A stretch of DNA of 48,201 nt from a virus, in IMG/VR virus record IMGVR_UViG_3300039307_000397, positions 1 to 48,201 of that record; one strand, written 5' to 3'. A model generated the notes under the pieces. It was not told the DNA's origin and did not search any database. It saw only the letters and a list, made by a program, of their open reading frames with translations. Made by a program: the position numbers and the translations under genes. Below, piece after piece: positions 40,395 through 46,050 of this stretch; within the stretch, counting starts at the first letter, position 1; every line of letters begins with the position of its first letter.

Positions 40395-40470
40395 AAAACA
40401 GAAATGGCCCAGGAGCCATTTCTGGTCCTGAGCCATTGCTTGTTCCCGCAAAGCGAGGGGCATGTGTCTC
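40395..40470 (-). ncRNA. repeated leader RNA element, copy 7
   Basis: Minus strand: GAGACACATGCC box, hairpin CTCGC/GCGGG with one G-U pair, GGAACAAGCAATGGCTCAGG block, hairpin AATGGCTCAGG/CCTGGGCCATT and TCTGTTTT. Both sides of the terminator stem have changed relative to other copies (CAGG/CCTG for CAAG/CTTG), a compensatory exchange. The peptide frame is MAQDQKWLLGHFCF and runs into the basic gene in frame. Confidence 0.8.
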
Positions 40471-40485
40471 GGTGATTGCTTTACA

Positions 40486-40512
40486 TTTATACCGAATTAC
40501 TTTTTGCGTCAA
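40486..40512 (-). promoter_or_regulatory. promoter for RNA element 7
   Basis: Minus strand TTGACG, 15-base spacer, TATAAA (a 17-base spacer would give TAAATG). TTCGG stands just before the -10, as in the promoter of element 6. GAGAC of the element lies about 16 bases downstream of the -10. The -35 lies just after two copies of AGCGTAACT (40513-40541), which may be control sites. Confidence 0.55.
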
Positions 40513-40521
40513 GCGTAACTT

Positions 40522-41367
40522 TTAATTCTCTGAGCGTAACTGGCGGATTGGCACAAGCTTTTGCAACGTTTCACTTGGAGACGGGAAAAGATCGTCAATG
40601 TCATCTTCACCGTCAAAAACAGTTTTTTCGTTTACTTCTTCTTTGTCCGCATTGCCAGAAGAACCAAATACAGCTTTACCAATAAACGTCGGGCCTTTGG
40701 GCGTAGGAAGGAACCCCAACGCCTGGTGCATCATCGTGCGATCCTTTACGCCGCCCGGCATCTGCGCATACTCGATCGTTCTTTTCATGATTGTAGGGTG
40801 AGAACTGAGAGCAAGCACCTTCACGGTGTTTACTGAAGCAGCCTGCAATGCAAACAAGATTGCGCCTGTCAGCCGTTGCAGATCAATTTTGGCTGAAAAG
40901 GCAACGGCTTCCCACGGCAGCACTTCACGATCACCAGAAGGAATAGAATCGTACTTTTTCAAAAATTCCGCAATAACTTCATCTTGCGCACAAAAGCGCA
41001 TAGCGTTTAAGACAGACTTCAGGCCACCTTCAGCATTTTTAAACAGCGGGGTGATCGCCGGCAGAGATTCCATCATCGTCGGCTTGATCTTCAGGCGCTT
41101 CAGTGCTTCCTCTTCCCTGTTTATCTTTGCTCGAGGCTTCTTCGGCACCGGCAGTGGCTGCTGTGTGTCTTGCAAGGAATTCTTTTTCGCGCTCGCCAAT
41201 GTATTGTTCTTCTTCTGGGACTGTAAGCCAATCGTCGAGAGATTCGTTGCTGGCTCCCTGTTGTTCTCGGATGAGGTCTTCTTCATTCGGAACCCGAGAG
41301 TAAACAGCTTCTCTGGCTTCTTTTCGTTCTGGCCATTGCTTGACGAATTGTTTTTCTTTTGTGTCAT
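40522..41367 (-). CDS. helical protein upstream of terminase, candidate small terminase subunit
   Basis: A 281-residue frame. The first 95 residues are low complexity (Lys, Asn, Ser, Gln, with a Pro/Lys patch) and overlap the neighbouring gene in another frame; residues about 97-230 form a compact domain with VLNAMRFCAQDEVIAEFLKK, LPWEAVAFSAKIDLQRLTGA and MHQALGFLPTPKGPTFIG. Its place upstream of terminase suggests the DNA-recognising small subunit, but no helix-turn-helix is evident. The start is doubtful: 41367 has only GGTAGG before it, while the Met pair at 41079/41076 would shorten the overlap to about 40 bases. Confidence 0.55.
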   Translation of the reverse strand: MTQKKNNSSSNGQNEKKPEKLFTLGFRMKKTSSENNREPATNLSTIGLQSQKKNNTLASAKKNSLQDTQQPLPVPKKPRAKINREEEALKRLKIKPTMMESLPAITPLFKNAEGGLKSVLNAMRFCAQDEVIAEFLKKYDSIPSGDREVLPWEAVAFSAKIDLQRLTGAILFALQAASVNTVKVLALSSHPTIMKRTIEYAQMPGGVKDRTMMHQALGFLPTPKGPTFIGKAVFGSSGNADKEEVNEKTVFDGEDDIDDLFPSPSETLQKLVPIRQLRSEN

Positions 41368-41437
41368 GGATGCCTACCAACGCTGTCGCGATCTTTTCAA
41401 AGGCATATACAAGCCGTTCTTCCTGATCTTCTGTCAT
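41039..41437 (-). CDS. acidic protein, unknown
   Basis: A 132-residue Glu-rich protein. It opens MTEDQEERLVYAFEKIATAL then VGIHDTKEKQ, a helix pattern common to many small phage proteins, and ends in an acidic disordered tail (STEAPEDQADDDGISAGD). It overlaps the upstream gene by ATGA and the next frame by 329 bases. Of the two overlapping frames this one has the better start. Function is unknown. Confidence 0.6.
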   Translation of the reverse strand: MTEDQEERLVYAFEKIATALVGIHDTKEKQFVKQWPERKEAREAVYSRVPNEEDLIREQQGASNESLDDWLTVPEEEQYIGEREKEFLARHTAATAGAEEASSKDKQGRGSTEAPEDQADDDGISAGDHPAV

Positions 41438-41754
41438 GGTTCTGGCTCCTCCACCCAGCCATTACGTCCCTTGCCAAAATCCACATTTACCAGTGGAGTG
41501 TTCCACGTCTCGGTTTCTTCGTCGTAGCTGGGATCTAACGCAGGAGTGTCTAGCATCGTATTGAGCCGTTGGCGCAGAATCTCTGGAGTCGTTTCCGGAT
41601 CAGCAGTATCCCCCCACACTACAAACATCTGCCCATCGCTTCGAACGGCACGAAGAAACTGTACCGAGCCTTTCTTCCAATGGCCAGAATCTTCTTGATC
41701 CCAACGCGGAACTGGCTTCATCCACTCTGTGCGTAGCCAATAAAATTCGCTCAT
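41434..41754 (-). CDS. small Trp-rich protein, unknown
   Basis: A 106-residue protein starting MSEFYWLRTEWMKPVPRWDQ, with a beta-rich middle (SVQFLRAVRSDGQMFVVWGD) and a PETTPEILRQRL helix; the end is acidic with Pro and Trp. No family is recognised. It has GGGAGAAG before the ATG and overlaps both neighbours by ATGA, so it is translated in a chain with them. Confidence 0.6.
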   Translation of the reverse strand: MSEFYWLRTEWMKPVPRWDQEDSGHWKKGSVQFLRAVRSDGQMFVVWGDTADPETTPEILRQRLNTMLDTPALDPSYDEETETWNTPLVNVDFGKGRNGWVEEPEP

Positions 41755-42137
41755 TCATTCTTCTCCCGATGTTCATTATTGTCCCACCAAATTGGAGTAG
41801 ATAGTTCTTCGATAGGGCTTGGAATGTGCCATGGAGCCCGTTCATGAACTGGAGGGATAAAGGGAGTCTTGTTGATTGGCTTGCCTTCCAGCCCTGGTGC
41901 ATCAAATGGCAATTCAGGCATAAAGCGTTGCGAAAGTTGGTAGGGCGTTTCAAGTGTTGGGTTGGTGCAATTTCTGTGCTCAACCTTGTCTACCCAAAAC
42001 GGCCCTACCTTGACGTGGTGATACTTGTGCCCTTTTAAAATGCGCTTGTGACACAGTCGGCAAGTCCGATGATGCACAGTCTCCAGATCAAAGAGCCCGG
42101 TCAACCGTTCAAACCACGTCTGCTTTTTCTCTTTCAT
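41751..42137 (-). CDS. Cys/His-rich protein, probable metal binder
   Basis: A 128-residue protein. Residues 21-58 hold HHRTCRLCHKRILKGHKYHH and, a little later, HRNC: a C-x2-C pair with several His and a last Cys, a likely zinc site. The rest is Pro-rich with Trp and looks disordered. AAAGG precedes the ATG weakly. It is next to a secreted small protein and overlaps the next gene (ATGA). Function is unknown. Confidence 0.58.
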   Translation of the reverse strand: MKEKKQTWFERLTGLFDLETVHHRTCRLCHKRILKGHKYHHVKVGPFWVDKVEHRNCTNPTLETPYQLSQRFMPELPFDAPGLEGKPINKTPFIPPVHERAPWHIPSPIEELSTPIWWDNNEHREKNE

Positions 42138-42146
42138 CGTGCGCCT

Positions 42147-42446
42147 TTACTTTTTTTCCGACAATGCAGGCTTGGGCTGCTCCGGCTTCGTTTGTTCCGG
42201 CTCCACAACAAAATTCTGTGGATTTACGCGATAGCCAGGATGGCTTGTGTTGAACTCTGTCAGGATTGCCTGCTCTTGCTGCAGCGCATCCTGCCACTGC
42301 TTTTGCGCATCCTGCTTGATCTTTTCGCAGCTCTGAAGCGCGATACGATCAGCAGTGCTCAACTGCGGTGCGGGATTTGATCTTTGTACCGATTGTGCAA
42401 ATGCCGGCGTCAATGCCAGCACGAAAACCGCCAACCAACGTTTCAT
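42147..42446 (-). CDS. small secreted protein with signal peptide
   Basis: A 99-residue protein. MKRWLAVFVLALTPAFAQ is a clear Sec signal peptide with cleavage after AFA, and the mature part (82 residues) is helical (QDAQKQWQDALQQEQAILTE) with one Cys and a Pro/Lys/Glu-rich end. There is no lipobox. A periplasmic protein in this early-looking group might be a spanin-like lysis partner or a superinfection factor; neither is proven. AAGGAG precedes the ATG. Confidence 0.6.
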   Translation of the reverse strand: MKRWLAVFVLALTPAFAQSVQRSNPAPQLSTADRIALQSCEKIKQDAQKQWQDALQQEQAILTEFNTSHPGYRVNPQNFVVEPEQTKPEQPKPALSEKK

Positions 42447-42456
42447 GATCTTCTCC

Positions 42457-42858
42457 TTACTTCTGCTTTTTAGCGTAATGACGCTTCTTCACAACAACGG
42501 CCCCCTCTTCATCCTTGCCAAGAGTAGGCACGTCCTGTCCGCTGCGCTCGCGCACCAGGTTGAGCCGCGGTTCAAGAGGGATTTCAACTTCAGTATCAAT
42601 TTCGGTGTCAATGACCGGAGATTCTCCGTCCACAGGAAAGTCTTCGGTCGCTGGTGCGCTGACAGGAATCTCCGTCTTGATTTCTGCCGTATCGAGCCCG
42701 TGCAACTTCAGATGGATCTTGACCGTGCCGTCGTATCCACCTGTGTAGGCATCCATCTCGCGCAGGTTGCAATCACCGCGCAGTTTCTCAGCGACCTGAT
42801 CAAGCAAGTCGTTGATAATTTCTTCTCCCGTCAAACCCTCAACGTAATCGTCTTCCAC
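42457..42858 (-). CDS. acidic protein, unknown
   Basis: A 133-residue protein inferred to start at a GTG (42858) because GGAGAGG stands six bases before it; the longer frame to 42915 would overlap the neighbouring gene. It has DDYVEGLTGEEIINDLLDQV then AEKLRGDCNLREMDAYTGGY, a helix-sheet region, and an acidic Pro/Val-rich linker (PVSAPATEDFPVDGESPVID), then a Lys-rich end (VVVKKRHYAKKQK). No family is recognised. Confidence 0.55.
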   Translation of the reverse strand: MEDDYVEGLTGEEIINDLLDQVAEKLRGDCNLREMDAYTGGYDGTVKIHLKLHGLDTAEIKTEIPVSAPATEDFPVDGESPVIDTEIDTEVEIPLEPRLNLVRERSGQDVPTLGKDEEGAVVVKKRHYAKKQK

Positions 42859-42875
42859 AAAGCACCTCTCCTGAT

Positions 42876-43091
42876 TTATTCCTTTGTTTTTGTCTTGCAC
42901 TCCAAGAAGAACCAAAACTTTGCCATTTCCAGCAATCCAACAAGATTGGAATTTTGAAGGTGGTTGGAAGCAAACACCAAGTCGCCTTTTTGTGTCTTGT
43001 AGATCACCACGATTTCAGTTGGTTCATCCTGGTTGAAGTCTTCCAGACAATCAATCAGCACCTGGCTCGGGCTAGTCGGACCTGTAGGCAT
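42876..43091 (-). CDS. small protein, unknown
   Basis: A 71-residue protein starting MPTGPTSPSQVLIDCLEDFN and continuing EPTEIVVIYKTQKGDLVFAS. The pattern (helix, strand EIVVIYK, strand LVFASN, helix) resembles small phage regulatory or host-takeover proteins without a known function. The ATG at 43091 follows GGTGGGAG by 2-3 bases; an ATG at 43118 overlaps the upstream gene and is less likely. It follows the XRE-type gene. Confidence 0.55.
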   Translation of the reverse strand: MPTGPTSPSQVLIDCLEDFNQDEPTEIVVIYKTQKGDLVFASNHLQNSNLVGLLEMAKFWFFLECKTKTKE

Positions 43092-43101
43092 TTCTCCCAC
43101 C

Positions 43102-43335
43102 TCAAGCAGCCTCTTCATTGCTGTACTTCGCCTTCAACGCCAAAAACTTTCTCAGCGTATCCGGGAACGGGCAAACCTTCCCTGCCTCGATCAACTGCAC
43201 CGTGCGCCGACTCAAGCCCAGCACTTCAGCGAGCTTGACCTGTGTGAACAGATGATCCTTGCGAAACTTGCGCCATTCTTCTCGACGGCTGTCTCGATCC
43301 TTCAAATCTTCTTCGGTTGGCTTTGATCTTGACAT
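43102..43335 (-). CDS. XRE-family transcription regulator
   Basis: A 77-residue protein with a helix-turn-helix at residues 30-53: FTQVKLAEVLGLSRRTVQLI followed by EAGK, the standard XRE pattern (Q at the start of helix 2, S-x-x-T-V in the recognition helix). The N-terminal 28 residues are charged. It heads the leftward gene group; GGGAG precedes the ATG. Upstream at 43406-43474 are two copies of a GCGTAA/TGCGCAA site, the natural candidates for its own binding. It may be the switch between late and early expression. Confidence 0.82.
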   Translation of the reverse strand: MSRSKPTEEDLKDRDSRREEWRKFRKDHLFTQVKLAEVLGLSRRTVQLIEAGKVCPFPDTLRKFLALKAKYSNEEAA

Positions 43336-43405
43336 TGGTTAACTCCCTCTAGCACCGCACCACTTTCATTTCCACAGTCAATTCCACAGCGCACCCACCA
43401 ATGAC

Positions 43406-43424
43406 TTTGCGCATAACCTACGCC
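43406..43424 (-). promoter_or_regulatory. operator-like site, copy 2
   Basis: Minus strand GGCGTAGGTTATGCGCAAA, a variant of the site at 36563 (AGCGTAAGTTATGCGCAAT) with three changes. It lies 71 bases before the start of the XRE-type gene. Confidence 0.58.
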
Positions 43425-43455
43425 AGTCCTGGTTTTCTGTCTACTGTGATTTTTC

Positions 43456-43474
43456 ATTGCGCAAGGATTACGCT
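43456..43474 (-). promoter_or_regulatory. operator-like site, copy 3
   Basis: Minus strand AGCGTAATCCTTGCGCAAT: AGCGTAA and TGCGCAAT are the same as at 36563, with different bases between. It lies 50 bases from copy 2, five helical turns, so both could be bound by one protein on the same face. Confidence 0.58.
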
Positions 43475-43593
43475 TTGAAGGGTGGATTTATACAGAAATT
43501 ATTGGATAAAGATAAATTGCGCAGCACGTCGTTTGATCAATGCAAGGGCTAAAACTCTTTATTCTCCTGTAGTGCGATTTTGGTGCGTATTTC

Positions 43594-43603
43594 GTGATAC
43601 TAT
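43594..43603 (+). promoter_or_regulatory. extended -10 promoter of the RHH-type gene
   Basis: TG, one base, TACTAT: a good extended -10. No consensus -35 at 17 bases. A start 7-8 bases downstream would leave a short leader with GGGGG just before the ATG at 43621. Confidence 0.6.
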
Positions 43604-43620
43604 GCAGGCTGGGGGTATTT

Positions 43621-43821
43621 ATGGCACGCATGACAATTGCGCTTCCTGCCGAAATCGTTAAGATTGTTAACGATACAGCCGAAAAGGAATCAGTTCCAAA
43701 GACAGAAGTCATCCGACGCATGTTCACTGTGCTGAAGCTGGCGCAGGAAGAAAAGAACAAGGGCAATTCTCTTGGCATTGTGAACGGAGACAAGGTCGTT
43801 GCTCGTATTGTTGGGGTATAA
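43621..43821 (+). CDS. small ribbon-helix-helix-like DNA-binding protein
   Basis: A 66-residue protein. MARMTIALPAEIVKIVNDTA then EKESVPKTEVIRRMFTVLKL is a ribbon-helix-helix pattern (strand MTIALP, helix, turn with P, helix), as in CopG/Arc regulators; the last 15 residues (NGDKVVARIVGV) are beta-like. GGGGG before the ATG sets the start; the longer frame to 43594 lies in the promoter. It is the only plus-strand gene in this part, convergent with the methyltransferase about 400 bases away, and divergent from the XRE gene. It could bind the nearby dyads. Confidence 0.65.
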   Translation: MARMTIALPAEIVKIVNDTAEKESVPKTEVIRRMFTVLKLAQEEKNKGNSLGIVNGDKVVARIVGV

Positions 43822-43855
43822 GTCCTGTAAAAAACAGGAAATACTGTTTACTTGA

Positions 43856-43897
43856 TGCATAGGCGCATTTGCACTGCGGGTTCAATGCGCCTATGCA
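43856..43897. repeat. 14-base inverted repeat
   Basis: TGCATAGGCGCATT and AATGCGCCTATGCA, perfect complements, around a 14-base spacer. No T-run follows on either strand. It shares CAATGCGC with the dyads next to it, so it may belong to the same binding set, or act as a structural hairpin. Confidence 0.65.
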
Positions 43898-43917
43898 AAA
43901 ATTTGTAAGAACTTGGT

Positions 43918-43943
43918 GTTGCGTCTATACAATGCGCTTTATT
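43918..43943 (+). repeat. dyad repeat copy 3
   Basis: GTTGCGTCTATACAATGCGC followed by TTTATT. A diverged member: the core is GCGTC/AATGC, and it keeps GTTGC at the start. Confidence 0.6.
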
Positions 43944-43970
43944 ACAAACAAACGTTCATGATGTGCCAGA

Positions 43971-43996
43971 GTTGCATCTGCGCGATGCACTTAAAC
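43971..43996 (+). repeat. dyad repeat copy 4
   Basis: GTTGCATCTGCGCGATGCAC followed by TTAAAC. The core GCATC-TGCGC-GATGC is a perfect inverted repeat. It matches copy 1 (on the minus strand at 6173) including the distal TTAAAC. Confidence 0.7.
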
Positions 43997-44039
43997 TTCC
44001 TTTAACAAATACCGACTGTTAACAACTGGGAATCTTCAT

Positions 44040-44065
44040 GTTGCATCTATGCGATGCGCTAAAAC
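44040..44065 (+). repeat. dyad repeat copy 5
   Basis: GTTGCATCTATGCGATGCGC followed by TAAAAC. Perfect inverted core GCATC-TATGC-GATGC. Copies 3, 4 and 5 start 53 and 69 bases apart, in the same direction. Confidence 0.7.
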
Positions 44066-44117
44066 TGTTTACAGTATACATGATTTATATTTACCTGAAA
44101 ACTCTATTCAAAATGTC

Positions 44118-44195
44118 TATCTGGGCGCAGTATTATTAGAATCAAACGTTTGCTTTTGGAACAAATGATTGAATTTAATCTTCTACGCCCAGATA
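44118..44195. repeat. 10-base inverted repeat spanning 78 bases
   Basis: TATCTGGGCG (44118-44127) and CGCCCAGATA (44186-44195), with a 58-base interior that is AT-rich and holds the palindrome CAAACGTTTG. It lies close to the stop of the methyltransferase gene. It could form a large stem-loop in RNA or mark a protein-binding or recombination site. Confidence 0.55.
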
Positions 44196-44228
44196 TATTT
44201 CGATGATAAAATTTTAAGAATGTAGTAC

Positions 44229-44810
44229 CTAGAGTTTTAGTAGTACAAATTCAATTGCTGATTCCGTTATAGGATTAAGCGTTTGATCTTCATTGTGATG
44301 AGTATAAAAATAAGTTGAATCTAGCATTTCAACTTTTATTACGCGCACTGTTTCATTAAATTTGGACAAAAATGAAAGCAGCGAAATAGAACGTTCGCTC
44401 CAGCTTTTTGCTTTTGTCATCGTAAATGTCCATTGGTGTTCTAAATTCCAGCGCGAAGGAAAAACCTTTTGTTCATAAAGATCTTCGTCTGGAACCATGC
44501 AGACAATATGGCCTCCATGTTTAGTCACACGAATCCAATTCTGCAAAGCCACTTCTGGATTATTCATATGTTCAAGACAATGCGAGGCATGCGTAAAGTC
44601 AAAAGACTCATCTGAAACTTTCTCCAAAAATTGTGCGTCACCGTCTTGTTTATCCCATCCAAACACCCGAGAGACGAGAGGAAACATCTCCGTATATTGC
44701 GACAAGCAATCATCTCCGGCTCCAATATCTAGCCCAACTCCAACAAAATAGCGCCGAAGAAATCTTGAGTCTGAGAGCCTGCGCGAAACAGCCTTGCTGC
44801 ATTCCTGCAT
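44229..44810 (-). CDS. class I SAM-dependent methyltransferase
   Basis: A 193-residue methyltransferase. GLDIGAGDD (26-34) is the SAM-binding loop; FDFTHASHCLEHMNNPEVAL and HGGHIVCMVPDEDLYEQ are typical of the Methyltransf_11/SAM class in lipopolysaccharide and glycan clusters; and FPSRWNLEHQWTFTM continues that family. It is the last gene of the right-hand sugar block (GT9 before it). Probably transfers a methyl group to a sugar or glycan. The gap to GT9 is 26 bases; a weak purine-rich site precedes the ATG. Confidence 0.78.
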   Translation of the reverse strand: MQECSKAVSRRLSDSRFLRRYFVGVGLDIGAGDDCLSQYTEMFPLVSRVFGWDKQDGDAQFLEKVSDESFDFTHASHCLEHMNNPEVALQNWIRVTKHGGHIVCMVPDEDLYEQKVFPSRWNLEHQWTFTMTKAKSWSERSISLLSFLSKFNETVRVIKVEMLDSTYFYTHHNEDQTLNPITESAIEFVLLKL

Positions 44811-44836
44811 AACGTTTTTCTCCTTTGTTCGTTGTA

Positions 44837-46027
44837 TTACTTATCTGATGAGGTAATAGCCAGCGAATCAGACAAATGCTGATTGTGGACAGCATTCTGC
44901 AAAATTCTAACAATTGCTTGCACGGCATCTTCGTCTAGAATGGCGATAATACAATTGGCTTCGACGCCACGACAACGATTTTTGCATGGCCAGACTGCGT
45001 GCTCTGGTTGCAAAACAATGGCATCGGCTTTTCCCCAAGGATGAAAACGAATAGGGGAATGATTATCGATCGGGTCTCCATCCTTTGGGTGTGGAGAAAA
45101 AACAACAACGGGTACATCGACCCCGGCTGCAATATGCGCAGGTCCAGAATCCATTGAAACCGCCATAGTGGATAAGGATAGCAGCGCGGCAACTTGTGTA
45201 ATTGATGTAGCTCCGCAAAAATTTCGGCAATTATCAATGGATGCGGAAAGCTTTTCTCCAATGTCTTTTTCTCGAGGACCGCCCAAAACAATAAATTGGA
45301 CGTTAGGAATGATTTGCTTTACTCTGCAAAGAATGCTGGCCAGTTTGTTGGCAGGAAGCAAGCGGTTAAAACCGGAGGCTCCAGGGCACACGCAAATAAT
45401 AGGTTTCTGCCGATCAAGGCGCAGCGCCAACAGCGCTTTTTCCGCGAATTGCTGATCAGATTCTTCCACCCACACATCGACTGCGTTAGTATCGGAAATT
45501 CCCCCAATATATTGCAGCAACGCATCATTGTGCTCTATATCGTGGGCAGCAAAAGGACGCCGAATCACATGAGTGTAGAGTTTGCTGTAATCTGGGATAT
45601 GTGCATATAAAGCAGGGACAGAAAAACCAACAATAGAAGAAGCCCCACTATTTTTTGCAACAAATGCCGCGCCGCTATAATCCCAATCCCAGCGTGGTAC
45701 AAGCGCTAAGTCGTATTTTTTTTCGTTATAGCGTTGCATAAGCGCATTGGAAGACTGTGAATTAGTGGCAATGTCAATACGATCAACGCGGTTGTCTTTC
45801 AGATGCAATTGCGCATGTGCCACCGCATCCACATACGGACAAAGCTTAGCCAATCCATAAGATCCTGGCGATACCACCAAATCAATAAAAGCGTTTTTTG
45901 CACACGCTCTTAAGCCGCGTAAAAATGGCGTTGCCAGCACAAAATCGCCAATATTGTCCATCTTGACAACCAAAATCTGGTGGCAATTGGTAACGTTGAT
46001 TTTTTCATTTTTCTCTGAAGCATTCAT
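44837..46027 (-). CDS. GT9 (heptosyltransferase-like) glycosyltransferase
   Basis: A 396-residue GT-B-fold enzyme of the GT9 family (heptosyltransferase/ADP-heptose:LPS type). Traits: ILVVKMDNIGDFVLATPFLR near the start (D-x-IGD box), CPGASGFNRLLPANKLASIL at the start of the C-terminal domain, and SMDSGPAHIAAGVDVPVVVF, the conserved donor-site box. Two cysteines near the end (CKNRCRG) are a feature of some members. ATG at 46027 with a weak purine site; a longer frame upstream overlaps the HAD gene. Its presence suggests LPS-type substrates and a Gram-negative host. Confidence 0.85.
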   Translation of the reverse strand: MNASEKNEKINVTNCHQILVVKMDNIGDFVLATPFLRGLRACAKNAFIDLVVSPGSYGLAKLCPYVDAVAHAQLHLKDNRVDRIDIATNSQSSNALMQRYNEKKYDLALVPRWDWDYSGAAFVAKNSGASSIVGFSVPALYAHIPDYSKLYTHVIRRPFAAHDIEHNDALLQYIGGISDTNAVDVWVEESDQQFAEKALLALRLDRQKPIICVCPGASGFNRLLPANKLASILCRVKQIIPNVQFIVLGGPREKDIGEKLSASIDNCRNFCGATSITQVAALLSLSTMAVSMDSGPAHIAAGVDVPVVVFSPHPKDGDPIDNHSPIRFHPWGKADAIVLQPEHAVWPCKNRCRGVEANCIIAILDEDAVQAIVRILQNAVHNQHLSDSLAITSSDK

Positions 46028-46050
46028 ATGTCTTTTCTCGTTTTTAACGC

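Larger units (their letters stand above)
43336..43620. other. regulatory region between XRE-type and RHH-type genes
   Basis: The 285 bases between the divergent genes hold no gene. They include two operator-like copies (43406-43424 and 43456-43474), a TTGACT at 43369-43374 on the minus strand without a good partner, TATAAAT at about 43487 on the minus strand, and an extended -10 promoter on the plus strand (43594-43603). Confidence 0.55.
43822..44228. other. non-coding region with dyads and inverted repeats
   Basis: About 400 bases between two convergent genes with no open frame of note. It holds a 14-base hairpin, three dyad repeats in one direction, AT-rich stretches (44080-44110 and 44160-44220) and a 10-base inverted repeat spanning 78 bases. 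Such a set is typical of replication origins or of complex control sites. Convergent genes do not need promoters here, which makes an origin or partition-like site more likely than a simple operator. Confidence 0.55.

Noticed and set aside
13502-40470. The seven elements as a CRISPR array or as insertion sequences.
   Set aside because: They are far apart, each stands before a gene on the same strand, there are no spacers, no terminal inverted repeats, no target duplications and no transposase.
41600-41983. A minus-strand 127-residue frame over the Trp-rich and Cys/His-rich genes.
   Set aside because: It cuts across two genes that are joined by an ATGA overlap with good ribosome sites.
43369-43374. 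TTGACT on the minus strand as -35 of the XRE gene.
   Set aside because: No acceptable -10 lies 16-18 bases downstream; kept only as a note in the region entry.
43823-43839. TCCTGT/ACAGGA hairpin after the RHH-like gene as a terminator.
   Set aside because: A six-base stem with an A-loop and no T-run; too weak to call.
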